DNA from: Streptomyces spinosisporus
GTDB lineage: Bacteria > Actinomycetota > Actinomycetes > Streptomycetales > Streptomycetaceae
Reading direction: 5' to 3'
Assembly (NCBI RefSeq): GCF_022698145.1
Contig: NZ_JALDAX010000033.1
Span: forward strand, 1 to 37,739
Length of the DNA: 37,739 nucleotides
The notes under the pieces were generated by a model. It saw only the letters and a list, made by a program, of their open reading frames with translations, was not told the DNA's origin and did not search any database. Numbering within the stretch: position 1 is the first letter of the stretch; each line of letters starts with the position of its first letter. The translations under genes were made by a program, and so were the position numbers. Below, piece by piece: positions 1 to 8,406 of the stretch.

Positions 1-66
1 GGGCCGAGCCACGACTGTCGCCCTGCATGTGCCTTGTGCAGCACCCATCCCAGGGGTCGCGCTCCC

Positions 67-1472
67 CTAGTACTGCAACGGTGTTTGCCGTGACTGGTGG
101 CCAGGTCAGGGGCTGTGCCCGCGTCGTTTGTAGTGGCTGGTGCGGGCCTGGTGTTGTCGCCGTCGACGCCAGGTCGACCAGTGCAGGATGTGATCGACGG
201 GTGTGGGTCGGCGGTCGGTGAGGCGGGTGATCAGCCGTCGTATCTCGGCGAGGCTGAGGTGGATGAGCTGGGAGGATCCGTTTCTGCTTTCCCGGTATCC
301 AGCTCACGGGCCCGCAGGACGGTCAGGCAGGCGTGGGCGGCCATGGCGAGGGTCATGTGGCGGTGCCAGCCGGGGTAACGGCGGACTTGGTAGTCGTCCA
401 GGCCGCATTCCTGCTTGGCGCTTTGGAAGCATTCCTCGATGGCCCATCGGCTGCCCGCGACGCGGATCAGGTCGTCCAGCGTGGTCTCGGCGGGGCAGTA
501 GGCGATGTAGTAGGAGATCTCCCGGGGGCGGGCGACGCTGCGGCGGGCGATGACCCAGTGGCGGCGGTCGGGTCGGTGCCAGGGCCGCACTTCGACGCGG
601 GCCCAGTCGTAGATCCGCAGGCCGTGAGCACCGTTGCCGCAGGAACGGCGCTTCCATTTCTGCCGAGCAAGGCCGTTGAACAGGTCATGGACGGGATGGT
701 CGATCGCCCAGCGGGTGACCACGGTGTCGTGCCGGGTGGTGGCCATGACGTGGAAGACGTCCGCCCGCTCCAGCTCGGACCGCCAGCCTTTGCTGAAGCC
801 GTAGGCGGCATCCGCCGTCACCCACCGAAACGGGATCTTGTCCGTGATGGCGCGGCGGACCATCGCCTTGGCCATGGCCACCTTGGTCTCGAAGGCGACC
901 TCGTCGTCGATGCCGGCCCGGCGGCACCTTTCGCGGTCGTCGGTCCAGGAGGTGGGCAGATAAAGACGCCGGTCGATCAGCGTCCGCCCGCGGTCGGTGG
1001 CATAGGCGAGGAAGACACCGACCTGGCAGTTCTCCGTCCGCCCGGCGGTGCCGGAGTACTGCCGCTGCACCCCGGCCGACCGCGTCCCCTTCTTCAAGAA
1101 GCCCGTATCGTCCACGACCAGGACAGCGTCCCGGTCACCGAGGTTGTCGACCACGTAGTCACACACGTCGTCGAGCACCTCATCGGCGTCCCACTCGATC
1201 CGGTTCAGCATCCGGTGGATGCGGTCCGGGCCTGCGTGACCGGCTTCCTCCGCCAGCGTCCAGCCGTTCTTCCGCTGCAGCGGAGCGATCAGGCCCCGCA
1301 TATAAGCCAACGCCGACTCCCGCGGCTCCGTCCTGCTGAAACGGTGCACGAACCGCTCATGCACAGCATCCAGTTCACCCGCCCACAACCCGACATCAGC
1401 AAGGTCCCCACCCACAACCACACCAACGACCGACCTGGCCAGCAGTCACGGCAAACACCGTTGCAGTACTAG
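67..1472 (-). mobile_element. IS701-family insertion sequence, complete, flanked by CTAG
   Basis: The two ends are inverted copies: the left end reads TACTGCAACGGTGTTTGCCG from 71, and the right end is its reverse complement finishing at 1468. Each end is directly flanked by CTAG (67-70 and 1469-1472), which fits the 4-bp YTAR-type target duplication known for IS701-family elements. The only gene inside is an uninterrupted transposase on the minus strand. The right flank abuts the end of a partial IS5-family element, so this IS landed at the edge of an older one. The element looks intact and could still be active; that is inference. Confidence 0.88.
231..1421 (-). CDS. IS701-family DDE transposase
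   Basis: This 396-residue protein would cut and rejoin the ends of the surrounding element. A DDE triad can be placed: Asp in VLVVDDTGFLKKG (about residue 105), Asp in WVTADAAYG (about 205), and Glu in the WAIEECFQSAKQECG block (about 340), followed by the family's YPGWHRH segment. Length and layout match full-size IS701 transposases, with no stop or frameshift. The assigned start is a GTG at 1421, with a second in-frame GTG two codons later that could serve instead. It fills most of the element between the inverted repeats. Confidence 0.9.
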   Translation of the reverse strand: MVVGGDLADVGLWAGELDAVHERFVHRFSRTEPRESALAYMRGLIAPLQRKNGWTLAEEAGHAGPDRIHRMLNRIEWDADEVLDDVCDYVVDNLGDRDAVLVVDDTGFLKKGTRSAGVQRQYSGTAGRTENCQVGVFLAYATDRGRTLIDRRLYLPTSWTDDRERCRRAGIDDEVAFETKVAMAKAMVRRAITDKIPFRWVTADAAYGFSKGWRSELERADVFHVMATTRHDTVVTRWAIDHPVHDLFNGLARQKWKRRSCGNGAHGLRIYDWARVEVRPWHRPDRRHWVIARRSVARPREISYYIAYCPAETTLDDLIRVAGSRWAIEECFQSAKQECGLDDYQVRRYPGWHRHMTLAMAAHACLTVLRARELDTGKAETDPPSSSTSASPRYDG

Positions 1473-1974
1473 GTCGTGTCCGCAAAGTCAGGGAAGCCAG
1501 AATTGCAGGCAGGCGATGGTGACCAGGGCCTGGTAGTGGCAGGCGAGTTTGTCGTAGCGGGTGGCCAGGGCTTTGTTGTGCTTGAGCTTGTTGAAGCAGC
1601 GTTCCACGACGTTGCGGCGCCGGTAGGCGGCCCGGTCGAGCCGGCAGCGGCTTTCTCCTCGTCGGATACGGCCATTGATCTGGTCGATCCGTTCCGGGAT
1701 CGCGGCCTTGATGCCTCGTCGACGCAGGTAGCGGCGGATCTTTGTGGACGAGTAGCCCTTGTCCGCGACGACCTGCCCGGGTCGCGTTCTGGGCCGTCCG
1801 GGCCCGCATCGGCTGACGCTGATGCGGGTCATGACCTGCTCGAACTGGGTGCAGTCGTTGACGTTGCCGGCGGTGATCGTGAAGGCGAGCGGCCGGCCCT
1901 GGCCGTCGCAGGCGAGGTGGATCTTCGTGGTCAGCCCGCCGCGGGACCGGCCGATCGCCTCGCCCGGCCAGAGC
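1473..1974 (-). pseudogene. IS5-family transposase, C-terminal half only
   Basis: Reading the minus strand from about 1972 down to 1488 gives the second half of a two-frame IS5-family transposase: SRGGLTTKIHLACDGQGRP, then CTQFEQV, KGYSSTKIRRYLRRRGI and finally NVVERCFNKLKHNKALATRY. An ATG at 1832 gives a 114-residue open frame, but homology clearly starts upstream of it. The N-terminal half is missing because the sequence runs into the end of the IS21-family element at 1975. The other terminus, near 1473 (GGTCGTGTCCGCAAAGTC), lies directly beside the IS701 element. It is a truncated remnant and not expected to work alone. Confidence 0.8.
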
Positions 1975-2015
1975 TGTCCGCGTACTCGTCTGAGTGCGCC
2001 ACCGAGTACGAAGTT

Positions 2016-2494
2016 CTATGCACCACTCTCAGGCCACGTCGGTGTCCCGCTCGAGGCCTGGAGGCGGTTCTTGAGCCGGTAGCTGTTGCCATTGATCGGG
2101 ACGACCTCGCAGTGGTGCAGGAGACGGTCGAGGATCGCCGTGGCAAGGACCTCGTCGCCGAAGACCTGGCCCCATTCGCTGAAGGTCTTGTTCGAGGTCA
2201 GGATGATGGAGCCCTTCTCGTAGCGCTTGGAGATGACCTGGAAGACGAGGTTCGCCTCGGCCCGCTCCAACGGCTGGTAGCCCACCTCGTCGACCACGAG
2301 AACGGCGGGTCGCAGGTAGCCGGTGAGCTTGCTCATCAGCCGGCCCTGGTCCTCGGCGGCCTTGAGCTGGCGGACCATGTCGTCCAGGCTGGTGAAGTAG
2401 ATCGAGTAGCCGGCCCGGCAGGCCGCGACCGCGAGGGCGACAGCAATATGCGTTTTGCCCACGCCGGGCGGCCCGAGCAGGGCGACGTTGGCCT
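2016..2494 (-). pseudogene. istB: istB, IS21 helper ATPase, N-terminus lost
   Basis: IstB is the AAA+ helper ATPase of IS21 transposition. The frame preserves the Walker A segment LLGPPGVGKTH just upstream of the first ATG (2462), then the IstB blocks YFTSLDDMVRQLKAA, VLVVDEVGYQPL (Walker B) and SIILTSNKTFSEW, and ends in GNSYRLKNRL followed by a short tail. The roughly 100 residues that normally precede Walker A are missing: the coding sequence runs into the IS3 end at 2494/2495. An ATG-initiated product from 2462 would lack the P-loop glycines and should not function. Confidence 0.85.
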
Positions 2495-2537
2495 TGAACC
2501 GTTCCGACTTTCCTGCCGGTGTTTTGTTGGCCGGTGA

Positions 2538-3509
2538 TCAGTCGGCTCGTGGTCCTGTGTCAGCGTAATGTGCTGCCTCGTACTCGGTGGGGCTGATCAT
2601 GCCCAAACTGGAGTGCAGGCGGCGGTTGTTGTACCACTCCACCCACGAAGCAGTGGCGTACTCGACGTCGGAGACGGTCCGCCAGGGCCCGTCGTCGAAG
2701 ACCTTCGTGCGTATGCACTCGGCCTTGTAGAGCCCGTTGATCGTCTCCATCAACGCGTTGTCGTAGGCGTCTCCGACGCTGCCGATCGAGAGCCTGATGC
2801 CCTCGATGTGCAGGTGTTCGGTGAAGCGCACGCTGGTGTACTGCGATCCGGCGTCGCTGTGGTGGATGAGCTGGTCACGCTCGATGGGAGTGCCCTCGTG
2901 GCTGCGTCGCCACAGCGCCATCCGCAGCGGCACGTCGACCAGCTCCACGTCTCGCTTGATGGAAGCGTGCCAGCTGACGATCTTTTGCGAGAAGCAGTCG
3001 ACGATGAACGCGACGTAGGTGAAAGACTGGTGGGTGCGCACATAGGTGAAGTCGGTGATCCATTTCCGGTCCGGGGCCTCGGCCGAGAAGTCGCGGTCCA
3101 GGAGGTCCGCGGCCCGCGCGCCGGCCGGGTTGGGGATCGTGGTTCTGGGTCTTCGCCCGCGCACGACACCGGACAGTCCGAGCGAGCGCATCGCGCGGTC
3201 CACGGCACCGAACCCGGCCCCGGGCAGCAGGGTGCGGCGGATGAGAGCCAGCATCTTGCGCCGGCCATAGAGACCTTCCGGGGCCAGCACACGCTCACCG
3301 GCCGCGTTCGTGGTGAACGCCAGCCGTCGGACGGCGTCCTCGACCAGGGCGTCGGTGACCATGCGAGCCGGGGCCAGATTGGCGGACCCGGCCGGGGCAC
3401 ACCAGGCCCGCAAGGTTCGTGCCGCGATCTTCAACCCGCCCTGGTTCAGGGCGGCAAGGATCGACTCGACGGCATACCCCTCGGCCCGCATCTGATCGCC
3501 GAACGCCAC
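2538..3509 (-). CDS. IS3-family transposase OrfB (DDE integrase domain)
   Basis: OrfB carries the catalytic rve-type DDE domain. The Asp residues lie in WITDFTYV (about residue 153) and LIHHSDAGSQYTS (about 220), and the Glu in NALMETINGLYKAE (about 255). The domain ends with the IS3 signature WYNNRRLHSSLGMISPTEYE. The frame is uninterrupted. An assigned GTG start at 3509 lies two bases past the OrfA stop, so OrfB is probably made as an OrfAB fusion by programmed frameshifting near the end of OrfA, the normal IS3 strategy. I could not identify the slip site with confidence. Confidence 0.9.
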   Translation of the reverse strand: MAFGDQMRAEGYAVESILAALNQGGLKIAARTLRAWCAPAGSANLAPARMVTDALVEDAVRRLAFTTNAAGERVLAPEGLYGRRKMLALIRRTLLPGAGFGAVDRAMRSLGLSGVVRGRRPRTTIPNPAGARAADLLDRDFSAEAPDRKWITDFTYVRTHQSFTYVAFIVDCFSQKIVSWHASIKRDVELVDVPLRMALWRRSHEGTPIERDQLIHHSDAGSQYTSVRFTEHLHIEGIRLSIGSVGDAYDNALMETINGLYKAECIRTKVFDDGPWRTVSDVEYATASWVEWYNNRRLHSSLGMISPTEYEAAHYADTGPRAD

Positions 3510-3511
3510 GA

Positions 3512-3832
3512 TCAGCGGTTTCGGGGGTCGAGCTCCCCCGCGAGGAAAATCGTCGCGGACTTCAGTACCTCGTTGACCTCACGGAGGCGCTTGTTTTCCG
3601 CCCGCAGCCTGCGCAGTTCCTCGCGCTCGTCCGTGCTCACGCCCGCGGCCTGCCCGGCGTCGATCTCCTGCTGCATCACCCAGCGCCGCACGGACTCCCG
3701 CGAGACACCGAGGGACTCGGCGACCTGGACATGCAACGCACGCTCCGAGGAGTACTCCGAGCGATGCTCTGTCACCAGCCGCACAGCCTGGCTACGAAGG
3801 GCTGCATCAATCTTCTTGGGCACGTGTCCCAT
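3512..3832 (-). CDS. IS3-family transposase OrfA (HTH/leucine-zipper subunit)
   Basis: This 106-residue OrfA begins MGHVPKKIDAALRSQAVRLV. It contains a transposase helix-turn-helix (AESLGVSRESVRRWV, about residues 36-50) and then a heptad-rich coiled coil (EELRRLRAENKRLREVNEVLKSA) that in IS3 elements mediates multimerisation. It is upstream of orfB in a different frame with only two bases between stop and downstream start codon, as expected for a programmed-frameshift pair. It binds the IS ends; fused to OrfB it forms the active transposase. Both genes look intact. Confidence 0.88.
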   Translation of the reverse strand: MGHVPKKIDAALRSQAVRLVTEHRSEYSSERALHVQVAESLGVSRESVRRWVMQQEIDAGQAAGVSTDEREELRRLRAENKRLREVNEVLKSATIFLAGELDPRNR

Positions 3833-4992
3833 CCTCTCTGCTGCCTCACAACGGAGCGGCAGAGAAGTCGGAACGGTTCAACCTGGGACTTCGTGGCACG
3901 GACCTCGACCAGTTGGCGGGGGCGGACCTTGCGGGCCGGCACCGAGTAGAGGTTCGCGTCGAAGGCGACCAGGCAGTCTTTGCCGACGTGTCGCAGGTGC
4001 CGCTGCGTGACCACATACGGGGTCTTCGGCAGTGGGCGCAAAGCCGCGTGATCACGTGCCGCCCGCTGTCCGATGATCTCCCCGTGGGTGCCATGGACCT
4101 TCGCTCGCCGCAACGGAACCCAGGCAGCGAAGGCGGCGTTCAGCTCCTCGATCGAGGAGAAGGCCCGCCCCGCGAGCACGTGATCCCGAACGATGCCGAC
4201 CTGGCGTTCGACCCGGCCTTTGCCCTGGGGCCGGTAGGCGGCCAGCACATCGATGTCGAAGTCGTAGTGCCCGGCGAAGGCAACGGCCTCCGGATGCAGC
4301 GGAACTGCTTGGCCCGGAGCGACGTGCCGGCGCACGACCGTTTTGGTGCGGTCGTAGACGATGCTCATCGGCACCCCGCCGAAGTGCGCGAACGCGTGGC
4401 GGTGGCAGTCGAAGAACGTCGCCAGGTCCTGGCTGGTGGTGAAGCAGCAGAACGGATCGCGCGAGTACGACAGCGTCATGTGAAACGAGTAGACCTTCGG
4501 GACGCCCACGTGAGCGAGGACCTTTCCCTCGTCTCCCCAGTCCACCTGCGCCTGAGCCCCCGGAACGACCTCGAACCGCCGGTGCATGCCCGCCAGCTCG
4601 CCCGGAGCAATACCCAGTTCTTCCGCTATCCGTGGCCGGGCTTCCTGCAGATAGAGCTTCACCCGCTGGTAGTTGATGGTGACCGCGTAGTCCTGGACCA
4701 GACGCTCATGGACTACCGATGCCTTGAGCAGAACCTCGGACCTGAGCATCGCGTCGATCAGCGGCGCGACTTCGTCCACCACCCGCCGATGCCGCCGGCC
4801 GGCACCCTCCCGCTTCGGTGGCGCAACCGAAGCCGGATCCTTCAGATACTTGCTGACCGTCCGGCGGTTGAGCCCCGTCTCCTTGGCGATCTCCCGCAGG
4901 CTCATCGCACCGGACTCATACAGCGGCCGAAACCGCCTCAACTCCAGCCACCGATGCGGATCCAGGACCACCGTCGGCCGCCTCCCTGCCAC
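3772..4992 (-). pseudogene. istA: istA, IS21 transposase, C-terminus replaced by IS3 sequence
   Basis: IstA is the DDE transposase of IS21 elements. The N-terminus has a clear HTH (MSLREIAKETGLNRRTVSKYL, about residues 29-49). The catalytic core shows QAQVDWGDEG and PMSIVYDRTKTVV, with the acidic residue expected in the GKGRVERQVGIVRDHVL region. Homology runs to about VRATKSQV at the IS3 junction (3881). After that the frame reads about 30 residues of IS3 sequence to a chance stop at 3772, so the family's C-terminal tail is lost. The start is ATG 4992, about 100 bases inside the element end. Confidence 0.85.
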
Positions 4993-5343
4993 CCCGAACT
5001 GACAGCAGCAGACTCACGGTTCCCAATACATCACCGCACCGGAAACGGTGCACATTCCTCCGTACGAGGTGGCGCACGATCACTTGTACGCCGACAGTCG
5101 CCTCCCCCACGCCCGCCATGAATCCCTGCGCCCTCCCTCCGGCAATGAGCGCTACTTGCTCCCGTGCCTGCGCCAACTGGAAGGCGCGGCGCCCACGCTC
5201 GCCAGGTCAAGTCCGCCGAGCCACCACGATTCCGCGGCTTCACCATGCATGCCGTAGCCCGTGCGGCCGGACCCGAGCCGACTTGCACACCCTCGGCAGC
5301 CGGCACAGCCAGGGACTGTCTCCTCGATCAAACAGAGCTTGAG

Positions 5344-5400
5344 TTGCCCGTGGCGGCCTCTCGGGTTACTTTCGATACGCAACGGTAGCGTATCGAAAGT
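5344..5400 (+). promoter_or_regulatory. Promoter with perfect 13-bp inverted repeat, likely TetR operator
   Basis: ACTTTCGATACGC (5368-5380) and its exact reverse complement (5388-5400) are separated by seven bases. This perfect 33-base palindrome ends 11 bases before the tetR start. A candidate promoter, TTGCCC (5344-5349) and TACTTT (5367-5372) with a 17-base spacer, would place the operator over the -10 element and start site. The arrangement suits autorepression of the tetR-reductase pair by the encoded TetR. The inverted repeat is directly visible; the binding partner is inferred from position. Confidence 0.82.
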
Positions 5401-5411
5401 GGGAGTGAAGC

Positions 5412-6035
5412 GTGTCAGGCGCATCGAGTAGCTCAGGCAGTGGCGGCACGGTTCGGCCGCCGGTCACGGGACGGCCGCGTGACACCAGCCGGGACCTGGC
5501 CATTCTTGATGCGACGCTGGCGCTGTTGACCGAGGTGGGCTACGAGCAGCTGTCCATGGAAGCGGTTGCGAGCCGTTCCGGGGCAGCGAAGACGACGATC
5601 TACCGTCGCTACCGTGACAAGGCCGCGCTGGTCGCGGCCGCGGTCGAGCACCGCTCGCACGCCACCCCTCCCGAACCTGCCGCAGGTGACCTGCGAGGGG
5701 ACCTCCTCCAGCTTGTCACCTGGCTGAGCCGACAGATCGCCGAGCAGGAGATCGGCCTGCTCGGGGCAGTGTTCGCCGGCATGCGCAGCGACGCACGGCT
5801 CGCGGAGGAGATGCGCCGCATTCTGCGCCGGGACGAGGCGGAGATGACCGACGAGCCCCTGCGCAAGGCCATCCGGCACGGAGAACAGCTGATCCCCCGG
5901 GCTGCCGAGATCTTTGCCGAGGTCGCCCCGGCCGTCATTGTCCACCGCATCGTGATCGCGGGCGAGTCGTGCGACGAGGCGTTCATCGCCCGCCTCGTCG
6001 ACGACATCCTCCTGCCAATCCTGCGCAGCCACTGA
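5412..6035 (+). CDS. TetR/AcrR-family transcriptional regulator
   Basis: This 207-residue protein has the typical TetR N-terminal DNA-binding domain: YEQLSMEAVASRSGAAKTTI followed by YRRYRDKAALVAAAVE (about residues 44-78), then a divergent helical ligand-binding domain. A flexible Ser/Gly-rich leader of about 20 residues precedes the domain. The GTG start at 5412 follows AGTGGGAGTGA and sits just after the palindrome at 5368-5400. The reductase gene starts about 50 bases downstream on the same strand, so the two probably form an operon that the regulator represses until a ligand binds. The ligand cannot be told from sequence. Confidence 0.9.
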   Translation: MSGASSSSGSGGTVRPPVTGRPRDTSRDLAILDATLALLTEVGYEQLSMEAVASRSGAAKTTIYRRYRDKAALVAAAVEHRSHATPPEPAAGDLRGDLLQLVTWLSRQIAEQEIGLLGAVFAGMRSDARLAEEMRRILRRDEAEMTDEPLRKAIRHGEQLIPRAAEIFAEVAPAVIVHRIVIAGESCDEAFIARLVDDILLPILRSH

Positions 6036-6085
6036 CGCTCACCCGCCTGCGCCCGGCGCACCGCGGAAACGGAAGGAAGACCCTC

Positions 6086-6943
6086 ATGATCGTCATCACT
6101 GGAGCGACCGGCGCCCTGAACGGCGCCACCGTCGAACACCTTCTCAAGCGCATGCCCGCCGAGCGAATCGGCGTCAGTGTCCGCGATGTCGCCAAGGCTC
6201 AGCATTTCGCCGACCGCGGCGTGCGCGTCCGCCAGGGCTCCTACGAAGACCCGGCCGCGTTGCAGCACTCCTTCGAGGGTGCCGAGCAGGTCCTGCTCGT
6301 CTCCTCCAACGACCCGCACGCCGATGCCGTCGCCCTGCACCGTGCAGGCATCGAGGCCGCCGTCGCGGCCGGAGCCGCGCGCATCCTCTACACCAGCCAC
6401 CAGGGCGCCGGCGCCGACAGCCCCTTCCACCCGGCCCGTGACCACGCCGCCACCGAACAGCTCCTGGCCGACTCCGGCGTTGCATGGACCGCCCTGCGCA
6501 ACGGCTTCTATGCCCACAGCCTCGCCTGGCTGCTGGGCCCCTGGCAGCAGACCGGCACCATCACTGCCCCGGCCGACGGGCCGGTCTCCTGGACCGACCG
6601 CGCCGACGCCGCCGAAGCGGCAGCGGTCATCCTGGCAGGCCACCGCACCTTCGACGGCCCGATCACGCTCACCGCCGGCCAGGCCGTCACGTTGGACGAC
6701 GTCGCCGCGATGGCATCGAAGTCCAGTGGCCGTGAGGTCACGCGCGTGACACTGGACGACGAAACATGGATCGCGGACCAGGTCGCCGCCGGTACTCCGG
6801 AGGCGATGGCGCGGATGACGCTCACCACCTTCCTGGCCGCCCGGCAAGGCCGCTTCACGGGTGTCGATCCGTTGCTCGCCGAGCTGCTGGGCCGAGAGCC
6901 CCGCAGCGTCGCCGACCAGCTGGCCGACATGAACGCCGCCTGA
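6086..6943 (+). CDS. NmrA-like NAD(P)H-binding oxidoreductase (QorB type)
   Basis: The 285-residue product is an atypical short-chain dehydrogenase of the NmrA/QorB group, which binds NADPH and in known members reduces quinones or acts as a redox sensor. The N-terminal nucleotide motif is VITGATGALNG (residues 3-13), followed by Rossmann strands (GVSVRD, VRVRQGSYED, VLLVSSND, RILYTSHQGA) and the helical portion around TALRNGFYAHSL. I chose ATG 6086 because it directly precedes the nucleotide motif and follows GGAAGGAAGA; the longer frame would overlap the tetR end. Reducing electrophiles or quinones is a plausible role but unproven here. Confidence 0.85.
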   Translation: MIVITGATGALNGATVEHLLKRMPAERIGVSVRDVAKAQHFADRGVRVRQGSYEDPAALQHSFEGAEQVLLVSSNDPHADAVALHRAGIEAAVAAGAARILYTSHQGAGADSPFHPARDHAATEQLLADSGVAWTALRNGFYAHSLAWLLGPWQQTGTITAPADGPVSWTDRADAAEAAAVILAGHRTFDGPITLTAGQAVTLDDVAAMASKSSGREVTRVTLDDETWIADQVAAGTPEAMARMTLTTFLAARQGRFTGVDPLLAELLGREPRSVADQLADMNAA

Positions 6944-6960
6944 GAGAGGAAGCCACTGGC

Positions 6961-7548
6961 GTGCTCAGCAGGGGGGATCTCACCGATGACTAGCGGGCAG
7001 TGCTGGAGCCTCTGCTACCCAAGAGCAACAACCGCTGCGGCCGCTGGCAGAACCACCACCAAGTAATCAACGGAATCATTCACCAGTTGATCACCAGCTG
7101 TCATTGGCATCAGCTGCCCACTCGCTTCGGCCCGTGGCAGACCATTCACAAACACCACAGCCGGTGGCCCGCCGACGGCAGCAGGAAACGGCTGCTCCAG
7201 CACGCCCAGGCAATCACTGCCAAAGCCGTGCCATCAACTGGAACACCAACGTCGACTCCACACCAATCCAGGCCCACCAGCACCCCACCGGCGCACCGAC
7301 CAATCCACCACCACTACCTCCGGCTACCTCAAAAGGGGTGCTGCAAAAATCAGTTCACCTACACGCACACACGCACCTGTTCCCAGCACAGACAGCGCGG
7401 CAGGCAAAACCCCCGGCCATTCCCGGGGCGGCCCGACCACGAAGATCCACCTCAGCGCGGACGGCAAACGCCGCCCACTCTCCCTGGTCCTCACGCCCGG
7501 ACAACGCGCTGACTGCACACAGTTCGAGCCCGTCACGGCCGGCTCATT
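6961..7548 (+). pseudogene. IS5-family transposase relic with several frameshifts
   Basis: Three frames together spell an IS5-family transposase. LSRGDLTDD then a stop, followed by LEPLLPKSNNRCGRWQNHHQ and a conserved segment to about 7210; a second frame holds INWNTNVDSTPIQAHQHPTGA (7230-7300); a third gives SRGGPTTKIHLSADGKRRP to CTQFEPV (7430-7548). After that homology stops, so the C-terminal catalytic part is missing. At least one stop and two frame changes make it non-functional. It lies directly downstream of the NmrA-like gene and is unrelated in detail to the IS5 remnant at 1473-1974. Confidence 0.75.
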
Positions 7549-8053
7549 CCACTTCCGGGACGCCCAGCGACGCACACACTGCCGGGACGCCGCCGGCAAG
7601 GAGGACAGGTCGGCCAGCAGGAGGACTCGTGGGTCGTCCCGTTCTCCAAACTGAGCAATCCACAGGTCGGCACTGAAGGATCTGCTCATCGAAATGCGAG
7701 CCGTGACCCCAGAAGATGCGTTAAAGCCACTTCGGCTGCGGCAGGCCGGGATTCCTTTCGACAGGACACCAGCCTGGCCGCGTCACGTTTTCGTAGACCT
7801 CAGGGCTCGTCCCGCCGGACGTGACGCCCGCAAGATCACGGACGATCCGGAGCTGCCCGAACACCGGCACCCACGCCATCTGCACCCTGCAACAACCGGC
7901 GCAAGAGCCAAAAGACCCGGCCCAGACCGACCCTCCACCACACCGTGCGGGCTCAGCCGACACTCCACGCGACCTGGACCGGCACCTGTCCCACCATCCA
8001 CAGCAACATACCCAAAACGACATACACCCAGTCAAAACCTCGTCAAAGCTCGA
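7549..8053. other. About 500 bases without a recognisable gene
   Basis: Open frames exist on both strands but are short, arginine/proline-rich and resemble no family I know. The stretch between the IS5 relic and the promoter at 8054 is probably decayed DNA. No repeats, RNA genes or terminators were identified. Confidence 0.5.
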
Positions 8054-8088
8054 TTGACTGACACTAGCTAATTAGGTACGGTAGTGTC
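8054..8088 (+). promoter_or_regulatory. Promoter overlapped by inverted repeat GACACTA...TAGTGTC
   Basis: TTGACT (8054-8059) and TACGGT (8077-8082) are separated by 17 bases, a good vegetative-type actinobacterial promoter. GACACTA (8060-8066) and TAGTGTC (8082-8088) are perfect inverted arms covering the spacer, -10 and expected start region, which suggests an operator. An inner CTAATTAG palindrome lies between them. The next gene with clear homology, the metallo-beta-lactamase-fold gene, starts about 320 bases downstream. Confidence 0.65.
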
Positions 8089-8406
8089 GTTGCGAGGGTG
8101 TTGACCCAGGCCAGGCCCGATGAGCTTCACGGTTTCGTCGGTTGCGGGTGTCGCCCCCGCGCGAAAAGCGGCGTTGGCCCGCCCTGCTCTGACACCTCGG
8201 GCCGCCGGGATCGGTCCCGCCTTGGGTCGTTTCCGGCAGACCGTGGCGGGCGGCGGCTGGGCCGCGGTCCGGGAGAAGTGCCTGCGGACTCCCGGGGGCG
8301 CCCGGTCGGCGCTCTTCCCTGTCGCACTCTCGGACAGTCCGGCAAGTACACCCCGGCGCGATGTCACTTCCAGATGCCCCATTCAATCGACACAAGAGGC
8401 AGTGCC
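8089..8406 (+). other. Long untranslated leader or lost gene before the hydrolase gene
   Basis: This stretch between the promoter at 8054 and the hydrolase ATG contains no recognisable gene. The hydrolase frame stays open back to 8098, but the extra residues (rich in Arg, Gly and Pro) lack resemblance to the family. It could be a long 5' leader or the residue of a deleted gene. No riboswitch structure that I can name was found. Confidence 0.45.

Larger units (their letters stand above)
2495..3880 (-). mobile_element. IS3-family insertion sequence, complete, inside the IS21 element
   Basis: The ends are inverted repeats with the family's TG...CA termini: TGAACCGTTCCGACTT from 2495 and its inverse AAGTCGGAACGGTTCA ending at 3880, with further similarity inward (CTGCCG). 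Inside are orfA and orfB in the usual order on the minus strand. The flanks do not form a clean 3-bp duplication and the sequences either side do not rejoin into an intact istA-istB pair. This suggests that insertion was followed by an adjacent deletion, or that recombination between two copies removed the intervening DNA. The element itself appears intact. Confidence 0.85.
1975..5096 (-). mobile_element. IS21-family element interrupted by an IS3-family element
   Basis: The outer ends are imperfect inverted repeats. The left end starts TGTCCGCGTAC at 1975 and continues to GTGCGCCACC. The right end, read on the minus strand from 5096, starts TGTCGGCGTAC and also continues to GTGCGCCACC; a GTACG block follows in both. 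Both begin with TG, as IS21 ends do. Between them lie istA and istB in the expected order, split by an IS3-family element at 2495-3880. Removing that insert leaves about 1.7 kb, shorter than usual for IS21, because the 3' part of istA and 5' part of istB are absent. No clear target duplication was seen outside the ends. Confidence 0.82.

Noticed and set aside
333..1472. Long open frame on the plus strand opposite the IS701 transposase
   Set aside because: It is the antisense shadow of the minus-strand transposase, Val/Gly/Asp-rich without any motif.
2568..4010. 480-codon plus-strand frame across the IS3 element
   Set aside because: It is antisense to OrfA, OrfB and the istA end, and spans the IS boundary; no domain is recognisable.
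5609..6847. 412-codon minus-strand frame opposite tetR and the NmrA-like gene
   Set aside because: Shadow across two real genes and their gap.
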